DNA from: Daphnia carinata
Taxonomy: Eukaryota > Arthropoda > Branchiopoda > Diplostraca > Daphniidae
DNA length: 64,000 bases
Direction: 5' to 3'
Assembly (NCBI RefSeq): GCF_022539665.2
Contig: NC_081337.1
Location: forward strand, 5,184,679 to 5,248,678
Part shown: piece after piece, positions 27,026 to 38,849 of the stretch
Layout of the letters: every line of letters starts with the position of its first letter
How positions within the stretch are numbered: the first letter of the stretch is position 1
The notes under the pieces: generated by a model
Told to the model about the DNA's origin: nothing
What the model saw: only the letters and a program-made list of their open reading frames with translations
Databases searched by the model: none
Translations under genes and position numbers: made by a program

Positions 27026-30000
27026 CTCAATTGAATGGATGAGACGCTGGGATAGAAATGAATGACGTGTTGACGTGATTTGATCAAACCGACAGACGGC
27101 CGAGGAGTACGAGAAACAGTACAACAAGGAGCGAGGCGATTCGTATTCGCAATTCCACGGCTACGCTTACGACGCCGTGTGGACGGCGGCGCAGACGGTC
27201 AAGACGGTCATTCACAAGTTGCACGAGAGGAACAGGATGGCCAAAGCTGCAGCGTCGTCGTCCAGTTCGAGGCAACGGCAGCAGTTGCGCCACTGGAGCC
27301 TGCGCAATTTCACTTACAGAGATCCGGGATGGGAGAAGCTGTTGCTGGACGCGTTGCGGAGCGTCGACTTCAACGGTGTGACGGGCCGGATCAAATTCGA
27401 GGAGAACGAACGGAGCGGGCGGCTGACGGTGAAGCAGATCGTCGGTGCCCACGAGGTGCCCGTGGCCGAGTACGAGAACGCCAGCGACACGCTCTTCCTC
27501 AACGAGTCGGCCATCTCGTGGATGTCGGAGAGCAAACAGCCGCCGCGCGACCGGACCATCCAAACGATCGAGCCGTCGCGCATCAGCATCCCCGTCTTTG
27601 CCACGTTGACCATCGTCGCCGCCATCGGCATCGTCCTCGCCTCCTCTTTCCTCGCCGTCAACATCCGATTCAGGAATCAGAGGTAGCGTCACATGGAGTT
27701 TACGTTTTTGGGCCCGTTTTTCACTTGCGTGTTTAAACGTCCCGCCTGTTCCAGGTACATCAAAATGTCGAGCCCTTACCTCAACAACATGATCATCATC
27801 GGCTGCCTCCTGACGTACACGAGCGTCATCCTCCTGGGACTGGACTCGCACCTGACGAGCGAGTCGGCCCTGCCCGTCATCTGCACGGCCCGCATCTGGA
27901 CGCTCATGGCCGGCTTCACCCTGGCCTTCGGCTCCATGTTCTCCAAAACGTGGCGCGTCCACTCGATCTTCACCGACGTCAAACTCAACAAGAAGGCCAT
28001 CAAGGACTACCAGCTCTTTATGGTCGTCGGCGTCCTCCTCACCATCGACATCGCCATCCTCACCACCTGGCAGATCATTGACCCGTTTTACCGCGAGACC
28101 AAGCTCCTCGAGCCCTACGTAAGTTTCTCTCATTTCGACTCTTTGTCCGCCTTTCGCATCAAATTTCACAAAATTGTATCGCCTTTCTTTCTTTTTCCGA
28201 ACATTTCAACAGCCGCATCCCAGTCAGGACAACGCGGAAATCCGGCCGGAGAACGAGTACTGCCAGAGTAATCACATGACCATTTTCGTCTCATCCATCT
28301 ACGCCTACAAAGGACTCTTGATGGCGTTCGGTTGCTTCTTGGCGTGGGAGACGCGTAATGTCAACATACCTGCTTTGAACGACTCGAAATACATTGGTTA
28401 GTGATTGAACGAAAAGAGAGAGAGAGAGAGAGCCCGGCGTGTGGCCTTTTTACGTTCAAAAATGCCATGCATTTTTCAACGTTTTGATTGTTGTTTGGGA
28501 TTTGTCACGGCCGTTGCCACGACAACCACTATCCAACCTGTATGCGTTTTAAGCTTATTGTAAACGTTCTCATTGTTTTCCTCTTTCTTTTTTTTTTTTT
28601 TTTTTTTTTCTTGCTTGCAAATCGTTACAGGTATGAGCGTGTACAACGTGGTCATCATGTGCGTGATTGGCGGTGCCGTTTCCTTCATCCTGGAGGACGA
28701 GCAGGACGTTTCCTACGTCATCATATCGATCTTTATCGTTTTCTGCACGACGGGCACCCTCTGTCTCGTCTTCGTTCCCAAGGTAACCCCAACCGTTCAC
28801 TACAAGTTCTTTTTCCCTCCCTTGTTTCTCTTCGTTCCACATGTCGTGCGGAAACTCGGCTCATCATTCCGCGGCGCAGTCACTCCATTTAAGTTTTTAT
28901 CCGTTCGCCCACTATCGTTTTTGTTTTTCTTCTTTTCTTCTTCCGTCGCATCTCCAGGGGGTTGCCCGTCAAGAGGAATGGTTGAGGAACGAATGGGGCA
29001 TGTACATACATACACAGTATAAATACCGATAGCGATACTCAGTACACAATGTACTAGGAAGTAGAGGGACGGGAGGAAACAGGAAGTGTGTGTGGCGGCT
29101 ATCGAGCACGCTATACATCTAGTGCTCCAACTATTACCCATGCATATTGAATGCGACATGCAAACGCACTCTTGCCGACTCTCCTTGTCAGCCCACCCCC
29201 CCCCCCCCCCCCATTCTTTAACCCAACAACACTGCCTAGTTATTGTTACGGTAGAAAGCACCCGAGTTTCATTTCTTCCGCCTCTCGGCATGTACATGTT
29301 GTATCATATCATTTTTTTTTCTTTCCTCGTGGTTCAATTACCCTTCATGTGCCCATTGGCTTCATTCGGGAGGTCTTGCATTAGACTGCGTTGGCAATCA
29401 AATGGGAGAATCGCTGTTGTAAATCATTGAGTATGGTTGATATTTATAGAAAGAAAGAAAGAAAAAAAAAATAGTTTGACTATTAATAGAAAATACCCGC
29501 GTAGTTTTATTCTTCCATTGCGTGCAGCTAAAGCTTTTTTTCTTTTTTTCTTTTTTTTTTTTTTTCATTCGTGTGAGGCTAAGAAGAGCAGCTGCGGATG
29601 GGAAAGCCCCGGGTTGCGGAATGTGCTGTTCTTTGGGTTGCTATTCTGTTAAAAAAAAAAAAAATAAGAACCTACTCAGAGAGGCGGAGAAGGGGGGCGA
29701 CATCATTACCATTGAATTGAATTACGGCTGGTGCCTCCTTTTCTAACACGCTCCTTTGCTTCTCCCCTTTCCTCCCGTCTCTCTTTTCTCTCTTACTCTC
29801 TTTGAATAATGGAGCGTCGACGACGTGGATGTAGCCTCGCGCGTCGGATGCAACGACCAAGCGTCCGACGAGGCAAACAGCGGAAAAAATGAAATTTCTC
29901 TTTTTTTTTTTTTTCTTCCTCTGTTGCCAAACTTTTTTTTTTCTTCCACTTTCTTTTTTCCTTGAGAGTATCTCTGTGCTGCGTACACGTTTGGTTGCAT

Positions 30001-30116
30001 TAGCGTTGTCACGCACACAAAGAGACACCCTCTTCAAAAACTGGGGGGGGGGGATGTTGTCCTCGTTTTCAATCAGACTGGCATCATGGGCGACGTGCGT
30101 GTCTCGGGATCCGTTC

Positions 30117-30155
<39 letters not shown>

Positions 30156-33100
30156 TATTCGATGCGCGTCGTGTTTTTTTATTTTTTTTTTTTTTTTCCC
30201 CTGCGTCGACCGAGTGACATTGTCGCTGATTGGCATCGCTTCCTTCTTTTTGCGCAGCTGATCGAGTTGCGGAGGAATCCGCAGGGGACGATCGAGAAAC
30301 GCGGCGTCCGATCGACGGTGAAACCGCAGCTGCCGGGCGGCAAATACGGCGCAGGAGGAGGCGGAAGTGGCGTCGCTAGGCAGAACAAGAGCGCTGCTAA
30401 TCAAAATCGCGAGACGAGCCTGCAGTACAAGAGCAAGACGCGCAACGCCAAACTGCGCAAGGAGTTGCGCAACCTCGACGACCAAATTCAAGTAAATCAT
30501 TTTCCTATTTTTGTTTCGTCTTGTATTCATCGACATTTTGATGGGCTACCGTTTGCCATCCTTACCCTCGTTTCATTTTACAGTCGAGTCTTTTTATTTC
30601 ATTCATCCAGGCAAGGTAAATTGTATGCAGGATTAAACGAGATGATCCGATTGATTTATTTAAACAAAACAAAACAAAAAAACAAGAAATACTGTGCAAC
30701 ATCTCGAGTAGTTTGGTCGGGAATGACGAGGAGCAAATGCTTTCCTCGATCTCTCCACTTGCTAGCATCGAAAACTTTCATGACATGCAACTTAATTCCG
30801 GCTCTTCTTCTTCGTTGCTTCTCGTTTTTTTTGTTTTTTTTTTCTTGACAGAAACTTTTGGAACAACTTGGAGAAGATAACGATTCGCTGGCAAAGGATG
30901 GACCTTCGTTCACCTATTCAAAAATCGATTCAGACTGCAGGGGTACAGTGCTACGTAATTCATATTGATTATTGACATTTTGTGTTTCACGTTTGTCTCT
31001 TGTTTGATTGCTTTGATTTCCATGAATGCGACGCAAACATTTGGCCATGAATCGTGCAGTACCGTCTGTCAGCGGAGCTGATACCATGTCGCTCAGTTCG
31101 CTAATATCTTCGCCCGAGCCGACATCCACCTCACCGCATCACGCAAAGTAATTCCAGGAAACAAGAGGGGCAAAACGCAGTTCGTTTTTGTCTTCTCTTT
31201 CTCCTACTTCTCTCGTCCCTCCTTTGTACTGTTTACGCTCGGCGGGGCGTCACCGTCACAGTTTCTTGGTCTTCTTCTTTTCTTGATGACTAGCATGGAA
31301 AATTGTAATGATCTATCATGACATTGTGTCTCGCTACACGCTCGATAGCACCAGAGCGCCGAGTGTAAAAACGAACTTGGCTGTTAGCGTTGGCTCGTGC
31401 TGTGCCCCTCTACTTGTCCAAATGCTGGACTTTGGTCTCGGCAGCACGTTCATTTGATTAAGATCATTAACGAGACAGACTTTAATGGCTTCTATGTTCT
31501 CTTGTGTTCGTATGGTTCCCTGCCGCTCTTTTTTCGTGCGTGCGTGCGTAGGGAGAACGGAGGCAAGGGAGTTCGCAGTGGACATCATCAGGAGCTGCAG
31601 CAACAACAGTCGGTGGCCCAGTCGACGTCCAGTGGCTCTGGCAGCGGATCGACCGCGCCAGCGACGACGAGCGTGGCCATGTGGACGGCCATCAGCAACC
31701 CGCTCCTGCTCATCAGTCACGTCCTCAAGCGCTCGATGGATCTGCAGCCAACCGGCGCTGCCACCAATAATGAATCGATGATGGTCCAATGCGATGAGAC
31801 GTCATCGGCACAGCAGGCGGCCGACGACAACCCGTCCAGAGGAGTCAACGCCTGCTGCGAGTGCGTCAGCGTCGAGCGACACGCTGAACCGGCCAATGTG
31901 GACTGGCAGAATCAAACAATAGATCAGGCCGCCCCATTTATTTCCAGCAACAGCAGGTATGATGCACGCAAATGCACACTCTGGAACCCCCCCCCCCTTA
32001 CTTTACTTTGTTGTGATGTCTGTCTATGTATGTTGTGTCTCTCTCTCTCTCTCTCTCTCTCAATAATGCAGTTTGATGCAGAGAGGAATAAGGAAGGAGA
32101 ACGAGTGAAACTGTCATCTATTGTATTCTCGGCTCGATTCCATATATTATTAGCCACTGCCATTGTAGAGAGTATATACACGTACACGTACGACGTGTTT
32201 CACGAAACATCGATTGCCACATGTAGCCTTTACAGTGCTAACTTAACATATTGGGATTGATGTGCTGGGGATCTGTCCAAGAAGCCCAAAAGGGCCTACG
32301 ACCCATTTGTTTTCATGACTAATCCCTTAGCTCTCGCTTTTATTTTTTTTTTTTTTTTTTTTTTTTTTTTCATTTTGTTTTTTGTTTTTGTTTTGCAATT
32401 TGATGGATTTCCCTTTTTTTTGTTTTTTTTTTTCGCTTTTCTTGGTCGACGCTGGCGCCATCAAGGGACGCAATGGAATTGGACGAACTAGACGGCAATG
32501 GCACCTCTCTGTTAATGGTGAAGAAAGACGCCAAAGACGGAAGAGAAGAAGAAATAGATAAAGACGAGGAAGAGAGTGGAAACATTTTGAGGCTGATGGC
32601 TAAACCGACAACGCCGCACCAATCTCCGGCCGGATCCTTCATTTCCAACCTGTCAGGCGACCGTTCCGGCATTGGCGGCGGCGGCGGAATGCAGTCGGAT
32701 TCGCCATTCGATGAATGGGCCGCTGGTCCACAAGTCCACAAGAGCTCGGGCTCGGTCTCGCGTTGCGCTTGCCATCATTCATCCGGCTCGGGATTGGGGG
32801 TCAGCGGGGCGGCCAGAAGACGACGTTGCCAAATGATGGAGAGCTTGAGTCTGACTGAAATCCGGTCGTCGCCCATTACGGGCAATGGCACGTCTTTGTC
32901 ATCCGAATTCGAGCCCATCCATAACCGAAGTCTTTCGGTTCAAGGCACGATGGCAACGCGATCTCGTCTCTCTCCTTATTCGGTCGATTGCAAAACTGGA
33001 GCACCTTACGGCCACCAGCAGGAACACAGCCGGAGCGATTCTTCGTTCAATTACGAATCGAACATGTCCGAAGTGGATCCGGCCAACAAGCTCGTCAACT

Positions 33101-33969
33101 ACTTCGAGTACCGCTCCTTGGAGAGCATCACCTCGCCGACCATCAGCGACACGACCATCAGCCAGCAGGACGACGACGCCAATGATGACGAAGTAGATGA
33201 GGAAGAAGAAGAAGAAGAAGCCAATTCCACTCGCGTCAATTTTGACGAAGGTTCCACCTTCACCTCGCCCAGAGAGGAAGACCTGGTCGTTATCGAAGAC
33301 GGTCTCTACTCGTTGCCAATGGCCATCACGGACATGAACAGTTCGCAAACGGTGATGGTCGTCAACGGAGTTGATAAAAGCTCGTCTTCGCCCGAAGAAA
33401 CGAGACTTACACCTTCGCCGGCCACGACACCTGTCAAGACCAGTTGCACTGGCAGCTCCCCCAGTCTTCCCAGTCCGAATGTGACGAGCGCAACAACAAC
33501 AACGACGACGACGACGGCGTGTAACGTTACGTTCACCAGCACACCGTGTCGCTCATCATCGACGTCCAGCAAAGGGTCCAGAGGATCAACCAGTGGCAAA
33601 AGCAAGTCGCAATCGACGCGTGATCGACGGAGAAGAGCACAAGGCAACAACAAATTGAACAGCAATGAGGACGTCAGCGGCCGTTCGAGTAAGCCAACTC
33701 AGCAGGGAAGTGAGCAGCGTACGCAGCAGCCCGCAATCGAACACTCTGATTGGAGTATTCTTCCCATTTTCAAGCAACTCATCGTTCAGAAGCAACTGGA
33801 AAGTGGCGGTGGTTGCCATTCGCAGCCGATCAGCGGCGTCAGCGACGATGAGAGGATAACGACGAAGACGACGACGAAATCAGCTATCGAAGATATTGAC
33901 GAAGATCACCGCCAAATGTCCTCGTGTCCTAATCTTTCTATCAAGTGTGATGTTGTCGAGTATTTTTAG
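11718..33969 (+). CDS. GABBR2: GABA-B receptor subunit 2
   Basis: Class C GPCR, the Gi/o-coupling partner in the heterodimeric GABA-B receptor at the plasma membrane. Thirteen exons join in phase: 11718-12086, 22551-22688, 22904-23071, 26589-26963, 27096-27682, 27755-28118, 28213-28396, 28631-28782, 30258-30491, 30852-30942, 31060-31147, 31552-31956, 32466-33969 (4659 bases, 1552 residues). Residues 1-33 are a signal peptide. About 68-510 form the Venus-flytrap domain ([27 protein letters not shown]). Seven membrane spans run from about 515 to 779 ([45 protein letters not shown]). Subunit-2 identity rests on these, on the absence of sushi repeats, and on [16 protein letters not shown] shortened coiled-coil ([20 protein letters not shown], about 840-870) is followed by a tail to 1552 rich in Ser, Gln, Thr and acidic runs, far longer than in vertebrates. 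Exons 2-8 are strikingly rich in G/C third positions. The protein ends VVEYF. Confidence 0.95.
12232..12251. repeat. (TA)n microsatellite
   Basis: A short TA dinucleotide tract at the 5' end of GABBR2 intron 1. Confidence 0.9.
13595..13632. repeat. (GT)n(GA)n microsatellite
   Basis: A GT tract followed by GGGAGG and a GA tract, inside GABBR2 intron 1. Confidence 0.9.
14093..14246 (+). CDS. Candidate exon nested in GABBR2 intron 1
   Basis: A 154-base open block runs from a ccag acceptor to a TCT|gtgagc donor. It reads [20 protein letters not shown] and continues with charged, protein-like composition ([20 protein letters not shown]). The upstream pyrimidine tract is poor. The length (1 mod 3) and entry phase do not fit between receptor exons 1 and 2, so it is not a frame-preserving cassette. 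It could belong to a nested gene or be chance. No family is recognised. Confidence 0.25.
14478..14493. repeat. C homopolymer
   Basis: A run of 16 C, one of several long G/C homopolymers in the left part of the window. Confidence 0.9.
15422..15449. repeat. (CA)n microsatellite
   Basis: An uninterrupted CA tract within GABBR2 intron 1. Confidence 0.9.
16387..16408. repeat. (GT)n microsatellite
   Basis: An uninterrupted GT tract within GABBR2 intron 1. Confidence 0.9.
21717..21743. repeat. (GT)n microsatellite
   Basis: An uninterrupted GT tract near the 3' end of GABBR2 intron 1. Confidence 0.9.
24156..24211. repeat. 24-base minisatellite, about 2.3 copies
   Basis: The unit CGCCTTACTGTCGCCATTGC plus CGCC is repeated head to tail inside GABBR2 intron 3. 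It is followed by an AT-dinucleotide/poly-A patch. Confidence 0.8.
25783..25811. repeat. T run joined to G run
   Basis: About 16 T followed directly by 13 G, in GABBR2 intron 3. It is preceded by a (GATTT)n pentanucleotide tract at about 25753-25782. Confidence 0.85.
29196..29212. repeat. C homopolymer
   Basis: A run of 17 C in the intron between the last membrane-span exon and the tail exons of GABBR2. Confidence 0.9.
32039..32061. repeat. (CT)n microsatellite
   Basis: A CT tract in the last GABBR2 intron, between exons 12 and 13. Confidence 0.9.
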
Positions 33970-34297
33970 TTGATTGAGAACCTTTACCAAAACAATGTCG
34001 CCCTTGTAACTGTCGTTTTTCAAACGCTATCAAAACAGCAACTAAAACATGCTAATTATATCCCAAATCTCTACTTGACTGTTGATCTCTCCTCGCACAC
34101 ACATTCCATCTCCGATTGTGTATATCATCGTGTGTCAAATACCCAAATATATATATCTATGAATTATGAAGCGATCGACTGTTTGTTCTATTCGTTTTTC
34201 GCAACACCCTATCCGGCTATCGAGTTTTAGTTGAACACTCCCCCAAACCAAACACGAAGCTGATTTTTGCGATCCTCGTTGAATTTTGAATCGAAAT

Positions 34298-34303
34298 AAT
34301 AAA
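34298..34303 (+). terminator. GABBR2 polyadenylation signal
   Basis: AATAAA about 330 bases after the receptor stop codon and just before the satellite array begins. It is the first canonical signal downstream. Confidence 0.55.
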
Positions 34304-35133
34304 TGTTGAACTATTTCTAGAATTTCTCAAAAAACGATAAAGTTCAAAGCGTACGAGAAAACCAATTACTGAACTGAAATCAGCGTTCAATTTTATTCAT
34401 ACCGTGTGATTTTTGTCGAATTTCAAGAGATGTCCATTTTGACCGATTTTGACAAAAGTGAGAAGGCTATAGCCTTCCCACTTTTTCATTTTTGGCTAAA
34501 TTCTAGATTTCGTTAAAAATACATGATTTCCATGCATAATTGAACGGGAATCACGAATATGGGGGTGGTTTTCTTGTTGGGCTAATAGTTTTTGAATAAA
34601 ACATCAAAAACGATGAAGTTGGGTTTCAAAAATACTGTAAGCCCGACTTTTTCGGTTTCAAGATAAATTACGATTATTTAAAAAAACGGCTAACATGGCA
34701 AGAAAACCAATGGCTTTTTCTGAATCACCATTAAATTTGGGTTATACTCTGTGATTTTCATCGCATTCCAAGAGATTTCGATTTTTTCAGATTTTGACAA
34801 AAATGAGTAGGCTATAGCCTTCTCACTTTTTCAATTTTCGTCAAATTCTAGATTAGGTTAAAAATACAATATTCCGATTCGAATTTGATCGCTGATCACG
34901 AAAATCGGGTTTATTTTGGCATTGGGTTTCATAAAGTGAAAAAAACAAAGAAAGTTATCGCGCTATCACCTACTGGCGCGCTAGATTCTCAGATTTTATA
35001 GCGCAAATACTTTCAATTTCAGATTAGTCAAAAACCATAAAAATTACGTAAAAACAAAGTTCATCTTGGGGGTCCTTGTTAAATTATGCATTTAAATCAT
35101 ATATAGTTTACGAAATTTATTGAGATTTTTTTT

Positions 35134-35179
35134 GTCGGGCTTATTTTGTCGTTCGGCCGAGAAAAAAAATAAGCCCGAC
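35134..35179. repeat. Hairpin at left end of direct block
   Basis: Perfect 14-base arms GTCGGGCTTATTTT and AAAATAAGCCCGAC, separated by an 18-base loop that contains TTCGGCCGA. The arms begin exactly where the direct repeats start. Confidence 0.85.
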
Positions 35180-37477
35180 TTGTTTGTTTTTTATTTTTAA
35201 TTCAAAAGCAACACGGCCAATTGAAAAATAAACTGGATACTCGGGATTGGCATTCAATTTTGCATCGAATTCATGTGTTTTTAGCGAAATCTAGAATTTA
35301 GCCAAAATTGAAAAAGTGGGAAGGCTATAGCCTTCTCACTTTCGTCAAAATCGGCCAAAATGGACATCTCTTGGAATTCGATAAAAACGACAGAGCATAG
35401 TCAAAAATGAACGCTGAGTTCGATTATGTTAGTGGTTTTCTCGTTAAACCAGCCGTATTCAAAATAAATTTTAAAAATGCACTAAGTCGCTCGTCGTCTA
35501 TACTTTTTGTTTTTTATTTTTAATTCAAAAACTACATGGCCAATTGATAAATTAACTAGATATTCGTGGTTGGCATTCAATTCTGCATCGAATTCATGTG
35601 TTTTAAGCCAAATTTAAAATTTGGCCAAAAATGAAAAAGTGGGAAGGCTATAGCCTTCTCACTTTTGTCAAAATTTGAAAAAATCGAAATCTCTTGGAAT
35701 GCGACGAAAATCACAGAGTATAACCCAAACTTAATGCTGATTCAGAAAAAGCCATTGGTTTTCTTGCCAAATTAGCCGTTTTTGAAATAATCGTAATTTA
35801 TCTTTAAACCGAAAGAGTCGGGCTTGTTTTTGAAACCCAACTTCACCGTTTTTTATGTTTTATTCAAAAACTTTTAGCCAAACGGGAAAACCACAAGCAT
35901 ATTCGTGGTTTCCGTTCAATTATGCATCGAAATCATGTATTTTTAGCGAAATCTAGAATTTTGCCAAAATCGAAAAAGTGGGAAGGCTATAGCCTTCTCA
36001 CTTTTGTCAAAATCGGCCAAAATGGACATCTCTTGGAATTCGATAAAAACCGCACGGAATAGTCAAAGTTGAATGCTGAATTCGATTATGTTAGTGGTTT
36101 TCACGATGAACTAGTCGTTTTTAAAATAAACTAAAAAAATGCGAAAAATCGGGCTTATTTGTCAATCGGCCGACATTGTTTTTTATTTTTAATTCAAAAA
36201 CTACAAGGTCAATAGAAAAATTAACTAGATATTCAGGATTAGCATTCAATTCTTCATCGAATTCATGTGTTTTAAGCCAAATCTAAAATTTGGCCAAAAA
36301 TGAAAAAGTGGGAAGGCTATAGTCTTACCATTTTTGCCAAAATCGGCCGAAATGGTCATCTCTTGGAATTCGATAAAAACCCCACAGCATACTCAAAATT
36401 GAACGCTGAGTTCGAATATGTCGGTGGTTTTCTCGCTAAACCAGCCATTTTCAAAATAAACTAAAAAAAAAGCGCTAAGTCGGGCTTATTTTTGCCGCTC
36501 GGCCAAACCAATTTTTTTTTGTTTTTTATGTTTAATTCAAAAGCTACAACGCCAATTGAAAAATAAACTCGATATTCGTGATTAGCATTCAATTCTGCAT
36601 CGAACTCATGTGTTTTTAGCGAAATCTAGAATTTAGCCAAAAATCGAAAAAGTGGGAAGGCTATAGCCTTCTCACTTTTGTCAAAATCGGCCAAAATGGA
36701 CATCTCTTGGAATTCGATAAAAACCACATGACATAGTAAAAATTAAACTCTGAATTCGATTATGTTAGTGGTTTTCACGATGAACTAGTCGTTTTTAAAA
36801 TAAACTAAAAAAATGCGAAAAGTCGGGCTTATTTGTCAATCGGCCGACATCGTTTTTTATTTTTAATTCAAAAACTGCAAGGCCAATTGAAAAATAAACT
36901 AGATATTCGTGGTTGACATTCAATTCTGCATCGAATTCATGTGTTTTAAGCCAAATTTGAAATTTGGCCAAAAATGAAAAAGTGGGAAGGCTATAGCCAA
37001 AATCCGAAAAAATCGATACCTCTTTGAATGCAATGAAAATCACACAGTATAACCCAAATTTAACACTGATTCAGAAAAAGCCTTTTGTTTTTTTCCAAGT
37101 TAGCCGTTTTTGAAACAATCGTAATTTATCTTTAAACCGAAAAAGTCGGGTTCATTTTTTAAACCCAACTTCACCTTTTTTTACGTTTTATTCAAAAACT
37201 ATTAGCCCAGCGAGAAAACTACCCGGATATTTGAGATTCCCGTTCAATTCTGCATCGAAATAATGTATCTTTAGCGAAATCTAGAATTTAGCCAAAATTG
37301 AAAAAGTGGGAAGGCTATAGCCTTCTCACTTTTGCCAAAATCGGCCAAAATGGACATCTCTTGGAATTCGATGAAAACCACACGGCATAGTCAAAATTAA
37401 ACGCTGAGTTCGATTATGTTGGTGGTTTTTACGCTAAACCAGCCGTTTTCAAAATAAACTAAACAAATGAGAAAAAT

Positions 37478-37520
37478 CGGGATTATTTTGTCGCTCGGGC
37501 CGAAAATAAAATAAGCCCGG
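37478..37520. repeat. Hairpin at right end of direct block
   Basis: A near-copy of the left hairpin: CGGGATTATTTT pairs with AAAATAAGCCCGG with one mismatch. It lies where the direct repeats end, so the direct block is flanked by matching inverted motifs. Confidence 0.75.
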
Positions 37521-37673
37521 CTTTTTTGTTTTTCGTCTGAAAAAAATATAAATACTTGTATCTAAAAAAATTTTATAACAGTGATTCTTTCCTACCAAGT
37601 ACCAACAAAAGGGCAAAGGAAAATCAAAGTGTATTCACGTTTTGTTTTTTTAAATTTAGATGTTGCGTATAAA

Positions 37674-38798
37674 TCAAAAGTAACCATTACAATCGCCACT
37701 GCCTAATAGACAAGCCTCTTTTGATGTGTCTGGTTTCCGGCAAAACTGGTCTTCTGTGCCAGGACACTGAACTGTTCGGCCACCACAACTCCAGGCACCT
37801 TTATATGAGCAGTAACAGGCGTGATTTGGAGGCGCCATCTTCGTGATAGCACAACCACCACCAATAAACCGGTAATAATAGCTGCAATCACATTCCCAGA
37901 AGCTAAGTTCAGAAATCAATCTGTTCCAGGGTTTCGCCGCAAGCGCTGATCCGGGTAAAGGAACATTATCAAGGCCGATTAATTCAACAGCACGTTTCGG
38001 TCTGTTGGTCAAAATGAAATCGACCCCAGCTTTCAGGTAACTTCTCATTGATGATTCTTGATCAATGGTCCAAATGCCAACGGCAGCATAAGCTTTTGTT
38101 TGGAGGCTGTACTGAATTGCGTCGTAGAATGTACCGGGCAGGCACGCAGTGATACCCGTTGAATACACAATATTGTTAGTTCCTAACTGCAGCGAATCGT
38201 CCCACACTTTGTAGGCGTTATCACCTTCGTTGTCGATGGTGTAGTAATAACGATCAGTAAAATTCGATTTGATGGCTTCTTCTACAGCCCCTCGTAGATA
38301 ATCAGATTGCAAAATAGTTAGACATCCAAGGAGAACTTGGCCACGATATCCTTTTGCCAGGACTCGCTCGTTAAACAACTTTACCACATTTGCACCTGCT
38401 TCAGCATAGTTTCGTATCGATTTGTCAAGCTTGGCATCAACATAAATTAGGGCTAGACGAGACGAGACGATCTCAGAACTACCCAAAAAGTCTATCATTT
38501 CCACGGCGTTCGTGGATGCTGAACAGCCCTCTCCAAGAGCTCCACACCTGTTATTCCGATTGGTTAATAACTGCAACAAACAGGTGCAATCACACGGAAA
38601 GCCATGATGGAATTGAACAGGACGTGTTCCTTCAAATTGCAAGTCGATTTCGATGCCATTTGCACCTTGTTCCAACGCCCATCTAACGGCACTCGGTGTA
38701 TTGATCATATGAGCGATCACGTTAACCTGGGGCGAAGCCTTCACGTCACATTTTACGACGATAACCACGGCCACTAATGTTGAAAATATAAAAAACAT
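37674..38798 (-). CDS. Secreted sphingomyelinase-D/phospholipase-D-like protein with Cys-rich tail
   Basis: Single exon, 374 residues. The ATG at 38798 is chosen because the open frame upstream of it has no other ATG and the hydrophobic stretch FFIFSTLVAVVIVV follows it as a signal peptide. The GDPD-like TIM-barrel shows the catalytic pattern of the arthropod sphingomyelinase-D family: His30 (VIAHM), Glu50 and Asp52 (GIEIDLQF), His65 (HHGFPCDC) and a later Asp (ALIYVDAKLD), with the spacing between the two His and the metal-binding acids preserved. In that family the enzyme cleaves choline or ethanolamine headgroups of sphingolipids or lysolipids, often forming cyclic phosphates. Activity here is inferred only. 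After the barrel (NRPKRAVEL), residues 302-374 form an extra domain with ten cysteines (ECDCSYYY, GGGC, HACYC) that I do not associate with the spider enzymes. Lack of introns contrasts with all neighbours and could mean retroposition or transfer. Confidence 0.8.
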   Translation of the reverse strand: MFFIFSTLVAVVIVVKCDVKASPQVNVIAHMINTPSAVRWALEQGANGIEIDLQFEGTRPVQFHHGFPCDCTCLLQLLTNRNNRCGALGEGCSASTNAVEMIDFLGSSEIVSSRLALIYVDAKLDKSIRNYAEAGANVVKLFNERVLAKGYRGQVLLGCLTILQSDYLRGAVEEAIKSNFTDRYYYTIDNEGDNAYKVWDDSLQLGTNNIVYSTGITACLPGTFYDAIQYSLQTKAYAAVGIWTIDQESSMRSYLKAGVDFILTNRPKRAVELIGLDNVPLPGSALAAKPWNRLISELSFWECDCSYYYRFIGGGCAITKMAPPNHACYCSYKGAWSCGGRTVQCPGTEDQFCRKPDTSKEACLLGSGDCNGYF

Positions 38799-38840
38799 AC
38801 TGTTGAAATTCGCACAAGGAATCACGAAACGTATTAAACA

Positions 38841-38846
38841 AACTGA
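38841..38846 (-). promoter_or_regulatory. Initiator-like TCAGTT
   Basis: On the minus strand TCAGTT (context GGTGTCAGTTTG) lies about 43 bases upstream of the chosen ATG of the phospholipase-D-like gene. This matches the arthropod initiator consensus. No TATA box is evident 30 bases further up. Confidence 0.4.
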
Positions 38847-38849
38847 CAC

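Larger units (their letters stand above)
34340..37525. repeat. Satellite array of ~330-base monomers with central palindrome
   Basis: Nine monomers are visible, each centred on a palindromic core (AAGGCTATAGCCTT) inside a longer imperfect inverted repeat (AGTGGGAAGGCTATAGCCTT then CTCACT). Cores lie near 34463, 34808, 35321, 35643, 35983, 36303, 36657, 36990 and 37321. The first two monomers are in the opposite orientation to the other seven. Between the blocks, about 34950-35130 is largely unique. Direct copies fall into two diverged monomer types, recognisable by the sequence after the core (CGGCCAAAATGGACATC versus TTTGAAAAAATCGAAATC), which partly alternate to give a ~660-base higher-order unit. 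The cores at 36303 and 36990 are degraded. The array is AT-rich with no coding capacity. It sits between the GABBR2 polyadenylation signal and the 3' end of the phospholipase-like gene. Confidence 0.9.
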